NCBI RefSeq assembly: GCF_023887685.1
Contig: NZ_JAMWMR010000034.1
Location: forward strand, 1 to 56,685
Direction: 5' to 3'
Source of the DNA: Streptomyces macrolidinus
Lineage (GTDB): Bacteria; Actinomycetota; Actinomycetes; Streptomycetales; Streptomycetaceae
DNA length: 56,685 bases
Part shown: positions 1-8,440 of the stretch, one piece after another
How the letters are laid out: each line of letters starts with the position of its first letter
Numbering within the stretch: the stretch's first letter is position 1
Program-made: the position numbers and the translations under genes
Notes under the pieces: model-generated
What the model was told of the DNA's origin: nothing
The model's database searches: none
What the model saw: the letters and a program-made list of their open reading frames with translations, nothing else

Positions 1-109
1 TAGGCGAGCGCGACTTGTCCCGCTCGTATCGGTAACCCTGTTCCACCTTGTAGTCCGGCACGACCGGCTTCCCGGTGGTGAGTGCGATCCGGTCAACGGC
101 GTCGACCAT
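1..109 (-). CDS. possible partial ORF running off the left edge
   Basis: On the minus strand an open frame starts at an ATG (107-109) and runs off the left edge. It encodes about 36 residues, including the stretch VPDYKVEQGYRYERDK. Third codon positions are almost all G or C, as in true genes of this genome, while the plus-strand frames here contain stops at 33 and 51. I do not recognise the protein. It overlaps the truncated 5' end of the kinase pseudogene, so it may mark the sequence that replaced the kinase's N-terminal part. Support is limited to codon bias over a short length. Confidence 0.35.
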   Translation of the reverse strand, partial: MVDAVDRIALTTGKPVVPDYKVEQGYRYERDKSRSP

Positions 110-735
110 CGCCGAGAAGGGCAGGTTGAGCACGCTCGTTGACGCCTTCGAGGCCGAGCGCCGTCGTATCGAGCGCGACCTGCACGACGGCGCTCAACAG
201 CGGCTCGTCAGCCTCACCTTGCAGCTCGGCCTCGCCCGGCTCGATGTCCCGCCCGGGTCGCCCGCGAGCCGTAGTGTCACGGACGCCCACGAACAGGCGA
301 AACAGCTCATGATCGAGTTACGGGAGCTCATTCGTGGTATTCACCCCCGGGTCCTCACCGACCGAGGGCTGTCGGTGGCGATCAGAGAGATCACCGACCA
401 GTTCCATCTCCCGGTGACGGTGAGCGTCGACGTACCCGAACGGCCTGTCGGCCACATTGAGGGAACGGCCTACTTCGTGATCTGAGGCGCTAACGAACGT
501 CACCAAGCACAGCGGAGCGACCTCGGCGAGCGTCACCGTCCGCCACGAGAGCGAACTACTCATCGTGGAAGTCGAGGACAACGGGACGGGCGGGGCGGAC
601 CCACAGCGCGGTACCGGCCTGACCGGCCTGGCCGACAGGGTGGCCGTCATGGACGGAAGAATGCTCCTGTCGAGCCCGGTCGGCGGTCCGACGACCCTAC
701 GTGTGGAGCTTCCGTGCCAGCTGAACGAACCATGA
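75..735 (+). pseudogene. decayed NarL-type sensor histidine kinase
   Basis: The remnant keeps the HisKA_3 phosphoacceptor motif (RRRIERDLHDGAQQRL, with the His in DLHDG) and, after a break, a HATPase region containing VEDNGTGG and GTGLTGLADRV. The first frame stops at 483-485, where TAYFVI runs into TGA. The homologous continuation (EALTNVTKHSG) resumes in another frame at 484 and ends at 735, so two bases appear to be lost where family members read ICEALTN. No sensor or membrane region precedes the phosphoacceptor domain. Both the frameshift and the N-terminal truncation argue for a dead gene. Its stop overlaps the start of the intact regulator. A TTA codon is at 318-320. Confidence 0.8.
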
Positions 736-1388
736 TCCGGGTAGTGCTTGCCGAGGACGGCGTACTGCTCCGGGAAAGGCTCTCAGGACTGCTCCGCAGG
801 TTCGGGTTCGAGGTCGTCGCCGCAGTCGACAACGCCGCGGCGCTCAAGACGGCCGTCTCCGAGCATGCGCCGGATCTTGTGTTGACCGACATCCGGATGC
901 CTCCCGGGTACACGGACGAAGGGCTGCGCGCCGCCGTCGAGCTCCGCCGCGCCGACCCGTCACTGGCCGTGGTCGCGCTCAGTCAGTACGTCGAGCTGAG
1001 CTACGCCTCCGACCTCCTCGACTCCGGCGATGGCAAAGGAGTCGGCTATCTCCTCAAGGACCGGGTGGTCGATGTCGAGGAGTTCGTTGCCCTGCTGCGT
1101 CAAGTGGTCAGTGGAGAGACGGTGGTTGATCCACAGGTCGTACGCCAGCTACTACGGCGCCAACGTGCCCCGTTGTCCAGACTCTCCGCCCGGGAACGCG
1201 AGGTCCTCGGATTCATCGCCGAGGGACACTCCAACACCGCGATCGCGCGCATGCTCGTCGTCTCCGAAGCCACGGTGAGCAAACACGTCGGCAGCATTCT
1301 CGCCAAACTCGACCTGCCTCCGGACGACGACACCAGCCGTAGAGTCCTTGCGGTACTGACGTATCTGCAGGACCGCTCTGACCGGTAG
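732..1388 (+). CDS. NarL/FixJ-family response regulator
   Basis: This 218-residue protein has an N-terminal receiver domain (VVLAEDGVLLRE, phosphoacceptor Asp in LVLTDIRMPP, Lys in YLLKDR) followed by a C-terminal LuxR-type helix-turn-helix (LSAREREVLGFIAEGHSN...ATVSKHVGSILAKL). I chose the ATG at 732 because it overlaps the kinase remnant's TGA (ATGA) and puts the receiver motif right at the N-terminus; a GTG at 714 is possible. The cognate kinase just upstream is broken, so the regulator is probably an orphan or responds to another kinase. Its target genes are unknown. Confidence 0.88.
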   Translation: MIRVVLAEDGVLLRERLSGLLRRFGFEVVAAVDNAAALKTAVSEHAPDLVLTDIRMPPGYTDEGLRAAVELRRADPSLAVVALSQYVELSYASDLLDSGDGKGVGYLLKDRVVDVEEFVALLRQVVSGETVVDPQVVRQLLRRQRAPLSRLSAREREVLGFIAEGHSNTAIARMLVVSEATVSKHVGSILAKLDLPPDDDTSRRVLAVLTYLQDRSDR

Positions 1389-1420
1389 CTGAACGCCGTC
1401 GACATTCGACCAGAGCGAGA

Positions 1421-1461
1421 GGTGCGCCGCGTGATGCCCCTGGGGCATCACGCGGCGCACC
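1421..1461. terminator. bidirectional hairpin terminator
   Basis: A perfect inverted repeat of 20-base arms (1421-1440 and 1442-1461) sits between the convergent response-regulator and tectonin-repeat genes. There is no T-run, as is usual for actinobacterial terminators. Confidence 0.8.
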
Positions 1462-1485
1462 GATCGCCGATCACGAAACGGCAGG

Positions 1486-2184
1486 TCAGCCAGGAAGATC
1501 CCCGGTGTAACGGTAGATGTTCCCGTTGGCGTTGACGCCCCAGACGGTGCCGTCGACGCCTGCCCCGATGTCGGTGAGCCCCCCGGGGATCTGCACCCAC
1601 GGACTGCCGTCGTTGTTGGTGTAGCGGTAGATGTTCGCGCCCGCGTTCACGCCCCACACCGCTGTGCGGGAGCCCGCCGAGATCGCCTTCAGTCCACCGC
1701 TGACCTGCTTCCAGGGGCCGCCTTCCTGGTCACCGGTGTAACGGTAGATGTTCCCGGCGGAGTTGACGTGCCAGACGGTGCCGTCCGCGGCGGCGCCGAT
1801 GTCGGTGCCCGCCCCCGGGATCTGCACCCACGGATTGCCGTCGTTGTTGGTGTAACGGTAGATGTTCCCGGCCGCGTTGACTCCCCACACGTTGGTCCTG
1901 GACCCCACCGAGATCCGTACCAACGCGCCGCTGATCTGCTTCCAGGGACCGCCTTCCTGGTCACCGATGTAGCGGTAGATATTGCCGTTGGCGTTGACAC
2001 CCCAGACGGTGCCGTCGGCGCCGGCTCCGATGTCGGTGAGGCCACCGGGGATCTGCACCCACGGGCTGGCGTCGTTGTTGGTGTAGCGGTAGATGTTCCC
2101 GGCCGCGTTGACTCCCCACACGTTGGTCCTCGACCCCGCCGAGATCCGTACCAACGCGCCGCTGATGAGCTTCCAGTCAGCCAT
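1486..2184 (-). CDS. six-repeat tectonin-type beta-propeller protein
   Basis: The 232-residue protein is almost entirely six tandem repeats of about 38-40 residues, each ending in W-G-V-N-x-x-G-N-I-Y-R-Y. Two repeat types alternate: 'SGxLxxISxGSRTxVWGVN' and 'IPGxxTDIGAxxDGTVWxVN'. The repeat matches the tectonin (TECPR) consensus, which folds as a six-bladed propeller and often binds sugars or lipopolysaccharide. No signal peptide or membrane segment is visible. The ATG at 2184 follows a good GGAGAGG site; a start at 2232 would add 16 poorly conserved residues. Function is inferred as a lectin-like or scaffold protein, possibly secreted by a non-classical route. Confidence 0.82.
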   Translation of the reverse strand: MADWKLISGALVRISAGSRTNVWGVNAAGNIYRYTNNDASPWVQIPGGLTDIGAGADGTVWGVNANGNIYRYIGDQEGGPWKQISGALVRISVGSRTNVWGVNAAGNIYRYTNNDGNPWVQIPGAGTDIGAAADGTVWHVNSAGNIYRYTGDQEGGPWKQVSGGLKAISAGSRTAVWGVNAGANIYRYTNNDGSPWVQIPGGLTDIGAGVDGTVWGVNANGNIYRYTGDLPG

Positions 2185-2432
2185 TCCGCGATTCCTCTCC
2201 GTTTGGGAACGCTGCACGCGAAAGCTGCCCAAATGGGCGGTTCTTCCTGTAAGCGAACTGCCCCGTGATCACACTTCTCGTCCGGAAAGCTACGTTTGCG
2301 GAAGTTGCCATGGCCCCAGGACTGGGACGGTATCGGCGCACCGGGCCGTGGAGACGACGCGAAACATGGTCGCCTCTGTGAGTCACGCGCGGACGGCACA
2401 TTGACGTGCCGTCCGCGCAGGCGTTACGCGAA

Positions 2433-3365
2433 CTACCCCTGACGTACGCGCAGCGCTCTGGTGAGGGCAGCCGCCATCTCCGTGCGGGCGCGGCGGGAGA
2501 TCTCGGCGTCCGGGGCCACGTGGTCGAAGACGTGGAACGTCCCCGGGAAGTGGTGCAGTTCGACGGGTACGCCCGCGTCCAGCAGCCGCAAGGCATACTC
2601 GTTGCCCTCGTCGCGCAGGGGGTCGTGTTCGGCGGTGACGATGTAGGCGGGCGGCAGGCCGGAGAGGTCCTCGGCGCGGGCGGGTGCGGCGTATACCGAC
2701 TCTGCGGTCGACTCGATGCCCGCTGGGATGTACAGGGGCCACATCTGGGCCGCGGCAGCCGCGTCGAAGGCGGGTACATCGGTGAAGGTGGCCGCCGAGC
2801 GGGTGCGCATACGGTCGTCCAGGGCCGGGCAGATGAGGAGTTGGAACGCGATGGACGGGCCACCTCGGTCGCGGGACAGCAGAGTCAGAGCGGCGGCGAG
2901 CCCACCGCCCGCGCTGCCGCCGACGACGGCGAGGCGGTCGGGGTCGACACCCAGCTCGGTGGCGTTCTTCACCGTCCAGCGCAGGACCTCGTAGCAGTCC
3001 TCCAGACCGGCGGGGAAGGGGTGTTCGGGGGCCAGCCGGTAGTCGACCGAGATCACGACGAAGCCGGTCCGCCGGGCGAGATCGAGGGCGCGCCGGTGTT
3101 CGCTGTCGACGCTGCCCATGACGAACCCACCACCATGCATGTCCACCAGAACCGGCGCGGGAACGGGGGCGGTTGCCGGGCGGTACAGGCGGACGCGCGG
3201 GCCGCTGGTCGCCAAGTCGGTGATCTGGACGGTGTCGTCGACCGGGAGCGTGGCGACTGCGGCTCGTGCGGCGGTGAGTGCGGCCTCGCGGACGGCAAGC
3301 GGGTCGGTGAAGTCGGTACGCGGCAACTGCGCGGCGATCTCGGTGAGTTCGGGGTCAAGCAGCAT
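2433..3365 (-). CDS. alpha/beta hydrolase, hormone-sensitive lipase (HSL) family
   Basis: This 310-residue esterase has the HSL-family oxyanion motif HGGGF, the nucleophile elbow GGSAGG, an acid in AEHDPLRDEG and the catalytic His in FHVFDH. It should hydrolyse short acyl esters in the cytoplasm. The ATG at 3365 has a GGAGG site 7 bases upstream. It lies 51 bases downstream of the MFS exporter gene on the same strand, so the two probably form an operon under the divergent LysR regulator. The combination suggests detoxification: the substrate is hydrolysed and the product exported. The substrate cannot be told from the sequence. Confidence 0.88.
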   Translation of the reverse strand: MLLDPELTEIAAQLPRTDFTDPLAVREAALTAARAAVATLPVDDTVQITDLATSGPRVRLYRPATAPVPAPVLVDMHGGGFVMGSVDSEHRRALDLARRTGFVVISVDYRLAPEHPFPAGLEDCYEVLRWTVKNATELGVDPDRLAVVGGSAGGGLAAALTLLSRDRGGPSIAFQLLICPALDDRMRTRSAATFTDVPAFDAAAAAQMWPLYIPAGIESTAESVYAAPARAEDLSGLPPAYIVTAEHDPLRDEGNEYALRLLDAGVPVELHHFPGTFHVFDHVAPDAEISRRARTEMAAALTRALRVRQG

Positions 3366-3416
3366 GATGTGCCTCCAAGCTTCGGTCTCGGTGGGTGCGA
3401 CAAGCGGTCAGCGGGT

Positions 3417-4832
3417 TCAGCGGTTGCGAACGAGCAGGCCGGTGGCGAGTGTCAGGGCCAGGGCAGCCGCGGTCGTGAGGGCGGTGGCGTGGGTGTACGT
3501 GGTGAACGAAACGCCGGGCGAACCAGGGGCGTTGCCCAGTGCGCGGGCGAACAGTCCGCCGATCAGGGCGACGCCCGCGGCGTTGGCGGTCTGCGTGGCG
3601 GTGAGCAGCACACCGCTGGCTGCTCCGGCGTCGGCCGGGTCCACGCCGGCCAGTACCGTGCCGATCAGCGGCGCGGCGACCAACCCCTGCCCGGCACCCA
3701 CCAGCGTCAACACCGGGAGCAACCAGGTGACTTGGGCTCCCTGGGGAACCGTCGGTACGACCACCAGTACCCCGGCTAGGCCGATCGCCATGAGGATCGT
3801 TCCGGTGCCCAGCGCGCCGAACCTCCGGCCCGTGAGGCTGGCCACCGCGAAGGCGATGCCCAGCGGGGCGAAGATCAGGCCGCTGCTCAACGGGCTCCGG
3901 CCGAGCCCGGACTGCAGGTGGTAGGCGAGCAGCAGGAAGAACCCGGCGTTGCCCGCGTAGAAGGCGAGTACGGTCAACAGGCCACGGAGAACGCTCCGTT
4001 GGGTGAGCAGTCGCATCGGGATCAGCGGGTTGCCCTGCCGCCGTTCGACCCGTACGAACACCGTCAGCAGGACTACTGCCGCTGCGAGACCGGCGGCGAC
4101 GGTCGGCCAGCCCTGGTCCAGTACCGGCGGGAGGAGCAAGGCAACGAGCGCGAGCGCCAGCAGCCCGGCTCCGGGCAGGTCGAGCCGGGCTCGCGCGCCC
4201 CGGCTCTCCGGGACCGTGCGGGAGGCGACCACCAGCGCCACGGCCCCGATCGGGACGTTCACCACGAACGCCGAACGCCAGCCCAGATCAAGGGGGTTCC
4301 AGGAGAGCAGCGCGCCGCCGACGATCTGCCCGGCGATGGTGGCCACCCCGATCGTCGCTCCGTAGAGACCGAGCGCGGTCGCGCGCGCCGGGCCGGTGAA
4401 GGCGTGCTGGACGATCGACAGCACCTGCGGCAGCATCACGGCCGCGGCCAGCCCCTGCGCCACCCGGGTGGCGATCAGTACGCTCGCGGACGGCGCCGCC
4501 GCGCACGCCACCGAGGCGAGTACGAACAGGACGACGCCCACCAGGAACATCCGGCGGCGGCCGTACCGATCACCGAGCCGTCCGCCGGTCACCAGCCCGA
4601 CCGCGTACGCGAGGGTGTACCCGGCCGACACGAACTGCACCTCGCCGAACGAGGCGTGGAGATCCTGCTGGATCGACGGCACCGACACGGTGACGACGCT
4701 GGCGTCCAACAGGCCCATGAACGTGGCGAGAAGCACCGCGGCGAGGGCGACCCAGCGTCGTGTCGAGGAGGCGTCGGCCGTGGTCGAGCAGGCGTCGTCC
4801 ATGCGGGGAGGTTGTGTGGTCACTGCGGTCAT
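3417..4832 (-). CDS. MFS drug/metabolite exporter (DHA2-like)
   Basis: A 471-residue integral membrane protein of the major facilitator superfamily. The first helix region contains LLATFMGLLDASVVTVSVPSI, typical of DHA2 (EmrB/QacA-type) exporters, and the loop motif GGRLGDRYGRRR is the MFS motif A. Hydrophobic segments continue to the C-terminus, consistent with 12-14 helices. The open frame extends to 4955, but that N-terminal part is Arg/Pro-rich and crosses the LysR operator region, so the ATG at 4832 is preferred. The gene is divergent from lysR and leads the hydrolase operon. A proton-driven exporter is likely; the substrate is unknown. Confidence 0.86.
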   Translation of the reverse strand: MTAVTTQPPRMDDACSTTADASSTRRWVALAAVLLATFMGLLDASVVTVSVPSIQQDLHASFGEVQFVSAGYTLAYAVGLVTGGRLGDRYGRRRMFLVGVVLFVLASVACAAAPSASVLIATRVAQGLAAAVMLPQVLSIVQHAFTGPARATALGLYGATIGVATIAGQIVGGALLSWNPLDLGWRSAFVVNVPIGAVALVVASRTVPESRGARARLDLPGAGLLALALVALLLPPVLDQGWPTVAAGLAAAVVLLTVFVRVERRQGNPLIPMRLLTQRSVLRGLLTVLAFYAGNAGFFLLLAYHLQSGLGRSPLSSGLIFAPLGIAFAVASLTGRRFGALGTGTILMAIGLAGVLVVVPTVPQGAQVTWLLPVLTLVGAGQGLVAAPLIGTVLAGVDPADAGAASGVLLTATQTANAAGVALIGGLFARALGNAPGSPGVSFTTYTHATALTTAAALALTLATGLLVRNR

Positions 4833-4883
4833 GTGTCCATTCGGCCACCGCTGCCGCGGACGCGTCCAAGTCCGGGATCTTCG

Positions 4884-4935
4884 CCTGTGATAATCCACGG
4901 TGATCACAGGCGGCAGGAGTCCGCGGTGATCACAG
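4884..4935. promoter_or_regulatory. candidate LysR operator between divergent genes
   Basis: The intergenic region carries an interrupted palindrome (CCTGTGAT at 4884-4891, ATCACAGG at 4903-4910) and a direct repeat of CGGTGATCACAG (4898-4909 and 4924-4935, 26 bases apart). LysR regulators commonly bind such T-N-A dyads between their own gene and a divergent target. The second copy adjoins the lysR ribosome site, which fits autoregulation. Confidence 0.6.
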
Positions 4936-4953
4936 AGAGCAGGAGGAGACGAC

Positions 4954-5841
4954 ATGGAACTGCGCCATCTCCGCTACTTCGTCGCGGTCGCCGAGGAGTT
5001 GCACTACGGGCGCGCGGCGCGGCGGCTCTACGTGGCCCAACCGGGGCTCAGTCAGCAGATCATGGCGTTCGAGAAGGAGTTGGGCACCGCGCTGTTCACA
5101 CGCAACCGGCGCGGCGTGGCGCTCACCGATGCCGGGGCCGCGCTGCTGCCCGCCGCCCGGGACATCCTCGCCCGCGCCGAGGCCGCCGTGCAGATGACCC
5201 GTCGCTACGGCGCCGGGGAAGCGGGGCAGTTGACGATCAGCCTGACCCGTTCCGCGCCGCGCGGTATCGTCACCGAACTCCTGGACACCTTCCGCGCCGC
5301 CCACCCGGCCATAGAGGTGCGGGTCACCAGCGGCTTCACCGCGCATGACGAACAGCGGCTGAGGGAGCGCTCGATCGACGCGGCGCTGGTGCGGATGCTG
5401 GACGATCCGCGCGGCGACCTGGCCGATCGTACGGTCGGTGAGGAGGCGATCGTGGCGGCCGTCCCCAGCGCCGACCCACTGGCACGCAAGCGCCGCGTGC
5501 GCCGGGCCGATGTGACGGACCGCCCTCTGGTGTGGTGGCCGCGCGAGCACGGTCCGCGCATGTGGGACCGCATGCTCGACGAGGTGTTCGGGGAAGGTGT
5601 CCGTCCGCCCGTCGCCCGCTGGGAGCCGGAGGAGGAGCACATGCTCCATGCCGTCGCGCAAGGGCACGGCATCACCTTCATCACCGAGGGCAGGGCTGCC
5701 GCGCTCCACGTCCCGGGCATCGCGGTCAGGCGCTTCACCGACCCCGCCCCGACGGTGCCGATCACCCTGGCCTGGTCCCGCGACAACCCCAATCCCGCAC
5801 TGCACCGCTTCCTGGAGCACACCGCCGACGACGACACCTGA
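4954..5841 (+). CDS. LysR-family transcriptional regulator
   Basis: The 295-residue protein starts with the standard LysR winged helix-turn-helix (MELRHLRYFVAVAEELHYGR...QPGLSQQIMAFEKELGTALF) and continues into a LysR substrate-binding domain. The ATG at 4954 follows an AGGAGGAG site. It is divergent from the MFS/hydrolase operon, with a clear dyad and direct repeat in the spacer, so it most likely regulates that operon and itself in response to a small-molecule coinducer. LysR members of this subclass frequently control exporters and aromatic catabolism. Confidence 0.92.
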   Translation: MELRHLRYFVAVAEELHYGRAARRLYVAQPGLSQQIMAFEKELGTALFTRNRRGVALTDAGAALLPAARDILARAEAAVQMTRRYGAGEAGQLTISLTRSAPRGIVTELLDTFRAAHPAIEVRVTSGFTAHDEQRLRERSIDAALVRMLDDPRGDLADRTVGEEAIVAAVPSADPLARKRRVRRADVTDRPLVWWPREHGPRMWDRMLDEVFGEGVRPPVARWEPEEEHMLHAVAQGHGITFITEGRAAALHVPGIAVRRFTDPAPTVPITLAWSRDNPNPALHRFLEHTADDDT

Positions 5842-5873
5842 CACCCCATCGGCCGCGCGGCCACTCACCCCTC

Positions 5874-8090
5874 TCAGTGCACCAAGTCACCATCGCGGTA
5901 CGGCTGTTCGGCCGGCGGATCGGTGAGGTGGTGTCCCTGCTCGCGGCGCGGGCGCAGGGGCCACCAGATGCCTCGGCCGAGGAGTGCGGCGAGTGCCGGT
6001 ACCAGCAGCAGGGAGAGGACGAACGCCGAGAGCAGGATGCCGAGCGCTGTCGCGAAGCCGATCTGCTGGGTCGAGGGGTCCGCGTTGACGCCGAGGCTGC
6101 CGAAGGAGGCGGCGAGGACGATGCCCGCCGTCATGATGGCCGGGGCGGTGTGCCGTACGGCGCGGGCGACGGCGGCGCGGGCCGGGCCGGGATGTTCCAT
6201 CTCCTCGCGGATACGGTCGCTGATCAGGATGTTGTAGTCCGTGCCGAGGGCGACGACGAAGAGGAACAGCACCAGAGGCAGAACGAAGTTGACGCCGGGC
6301 TTGTCGAGGAGGTGCTGGAAGAAGAACGTGGAGGCGCCGAGGGTGGCGGCGAAGCCGAGGCTGACGGCGATCATCAGGACGGCCGGGGCGAGGAGGCTGC
6401 GCAGCAACGCGAGCAGGATGAGGGCGATCAGCACGGCCGCGACGGGGAACACGATGGCCAGGTCGTGGTCGACGGCGGTGGACACATCCGCGAAGATCGC
6501 TGCCGTGCCGCCGACATGGGCTTCGGTGCCCGCGGGTGTGTGACGGGCGACGGTGTCACGGACTGGTCCTGCCACCAGGTGGCGGGCCTGTGCGCTCTGG
6601 GAGTCCGCGGTGAGGTAGAGGTCGATGCGGGCGGCGGTGCGGTCGTCGTTGAGCACGGTCGTGCCGACCTTCCCGACGCCCTTGACCTCGGCGAGCGCCG
6701 TGGGCAGGGCCGCCAGTCGCCCGGTGGTGAGGGGGCGATGGTCGGTGGCCTGGACGTAGACGGTGGCCGGGTCGGAGACCCCGGCGGGCAGGGCGCGGGT
6801 GATCTCGGCGGCGGTGGAGGCGGCGGCCGTCTTGTGGGCCCCGCCGCCCTGGCCGAAGTCCATCCGGATGCCGGTCAGTCCGGCGGTCAGCGCACCGAGC
6901 AGGGCGAGGCTCGCCACGATGACGGCCAGCGGGCGGCGGGCGACGAGGTCGCCCACGCGGGCGGACATGCCGGGGCGCGGCTCGTGCGCGAGGGCGCGGG
7001 AGGGCCAGAACATCTTGCGCCCGGTGACGGCGAGCAGCGCGGGCATCAGAGTCAGGCTGGACAGCAGCATCACGAGGACCGACACGGCGACGGCGGGGCC
7101 GAGCACCCGGAACTGCCCGAAGGTCGCGATGCCGAGGGTGGCGAAGGCGGCCACGATCGTCAGGGCGGCCGAGGTGATCGCGATGCCGACCCGAGCACTG
7201 ACCTCGCCGGACACGGTACGGGCCGGCAGGTCCGGGCGTGCCCGGAGCTGTTCACGGAAGCGGAAGAGAAGGAAGAGGAAGTAGTCGACGCCGATGCCGA
7301 TCAGGACGACGTTGATGATGCTCGGTGTGCCGGGGTCGAGCTTGATTCCGGTGAGCATCGCGACGCCGACGACGGCTCCCGACGCCGCGCCGCCGACCAG
7401 GGCGACCGCGAGGAGCGGCACGAAGGCCGCGAGCACACTGCGGAACACCAGGATGTTGATCAGTACGATCAACCCGATCATGAGGATCCCGACGACCATC
7501 GTGGTCGTCTCCTCGGCGTCAACCGTGTCGACCATGTCGGCCAGGCCACCGGTGAACCCGGTACGCAGGTCCTCCTCGGCGAACGCCTGTCGCGTGTCGT
7601 CGCGGACGGTCCGGTAGAGGTTCTGGAGGCCGGGGTCCGTGACGTTGCCGGTCAACTGGACGGACAGCAGCTCGAAGCTGCGGTCGGGCGCGACCATGGC
7701 GGGGCTGAACCGCGGGGTCTGGGAGTAGTCCTTGGCCAGGAAGGCGGGCCCGCCCTCGTCGGACTCGGGCATCGTCACGTGCCGTCGGCCCAGCTTCTCG
7801 GCGACGGCGCCGATCGTGCGCTCGTCCCCTCCGGTGAGGGGCTTGCCGTCGGTGCGGGCGACGAGGACGGTCACCGCGTTGGCGTCGGGATCGACCCCGA
7901 AGCGTTCCTCGGCGATCTTCAGCGCGGCGGCGGAGTCGTAGGTCGAGGGCAGGAAGTCCCCGGCCTGGCTCTGGGTGGCGCGGAACAGCAGCGCCTGGCC
8001 GAGGCCGCTGAGGAAGATGCCCACCACCGCCCACAGGGCGATGACCTTCCAGGGGTTCCGGGTGGAGAACCCGGTCAGGGCGCGGATCAC
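5874..8090 (-). CDS. MMPL-family RND transporter
   Basis: A 738-residue membrane protein with two MMPL halves. Each half has an N-terminal helix, an extracytoplasmic domain and a bundle of five to six helices (the first bundle includes VVGILMIGLIVLINILVF, the second VVALGTDYNILISDRIREEM). MMPL proteins export lipids or secondary metabolites using the proton gradient. The open frame reaches 8333, but a GTG at 8090 has an ideal GGAGG five bases upstream and gives the usual N-terminus MIRALTGFSTRNPWKV, so I chose it. It is divergent from the frameshifted two-component system, which may regulate it. Confidence 0.87.
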   Translation of the reverse strand: MIRALTGFSTRNPWKVIALWAVVGIFLSGLGQALLFRATQSQAGDFLPSTYDSAAALKIAEERFGVDPDANAVTVLVARTDGKPLTGGDERTIGAVAEKLGRRHVTMPESDEGGPAFLAKDYSQTPRFSPAMVAPDRSFELLSVQLTGNVTDPGLQNLYRTVRDDTRQAFAEEDLRTGFTGGLADMVDTVDAEETTTMVVGILMIGLIVLINILVFRSVLAAFVPLLAVALVGGAASGAVVGVAMLTGIKLDPGTPSIINVVLIGIGVDYFLFLLFRFREQLRARPDLPARTVSGEVSARVGIAITSAALTIVAAFATLGIATFGQFRVLGPAVAVSVLVMLLSSLTLMPALLAVTGRKMFWPSRALAHEPRPGMSARVGDLVARRPLAVIVASLALLGALTAGLTGIRMDFGQGGGAHKTAAASTAAEITRALPAGVSDPATVYVQATDHRPLTTGRLAALPTALAEVKGVGKVGTTVLNDDRTAARIDLYLTADSQSAQARHLVAGPVRDTVARHTPAGTEAHVGGTAAIFADVSTAVDHDLAIVFPVAAVLIALILLALLRSLLAPAVLMIAVSLGFAATLGASTFFFQHLLDKPGVNFVLPLVLFLFVVALGTDYNILISDRIREEMEHPGPARAAVARAVRHTAPAIMTAGIVLAASFGSLGVNADPSTQQIGFATALGILLSAFVLSLLLVPALAALLGRGIWWPLRPRREQGHHLTDPPAEQPYRDGDLVH

Positions 8091-8440
8091 ATTGTCCTCC
8101 GGCAGTGAGTGGAGCGCCGCGATTGCGGCCATGTCCAGCTCATCAGCGGGTCGCGCGGGAATCGTCCGAGCGACGGACGAGAAGCGGCGTGGGAGCGGGG
8201 TCCGGGCCGCGGCGCCGACCAGGACCCTGGTCCCAGACCGGGGTCGGCTCCTGGTCCTGGGAGCGGGGGCGGGTGGACCCGATGGGAGACTGGTGCCCGA
8301 AAGGCGACGTTCGCCCATCACGGCATTGCCCATCAGGCATTGACCATCACGGCATTGACCATCACGGCGGTGCCCATCACGGCGTCGCCCGTCGAGGCAC
8401 GTACCGGTGCCGTCACCGGCACCGTTCGAGGAGGACCGTC
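8091..8440. other. 350-base intergenic region with iterated repeats
   Basis: This spacer lies between the divergent MMPL and kinase genes. It holds five tandem copies of a 15-base unit (catcacggcattgac and variants) at 8316-8389, annotated separately, and a good AGGAGG site for the kinase. No convincing gene is present. Confidence 0.6.
8316..8389. repeat. five tandem 15-base iterons
   Basis: Units begin at about 8316, 8331, 8345, 8360 and 8375, with core catcacggc followed by attgac or a variant. One unit lacks a base. They sit in the shared promoter region of the MMPL transporter and two-component genes. They could be binding sites for the linked response regulator or simply slippage-derived repeats. 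Confidence 0.65.

Noticed and set aside
1500..2180. Regular DNA repeats considered as a CRISPR array
   Set aside because: Repeats are coding, in frame and give a conserved protein repeat; there are no unique spacers of constant size.
2406..3779. 457-residue plus-strand frame
   Set aside because: Antisense to the HSL hydrolase and MFS genes; Gly/Arg/Val-rich without motifs.
5532..8108. 858-residue plus-strand open frame
   Set aside because: It is antisense to the MMPL transporter, is dominated by Gly/Glu/Arg/Asp with no domain, and exists because the high-GC third position leaves an open antisense frame.
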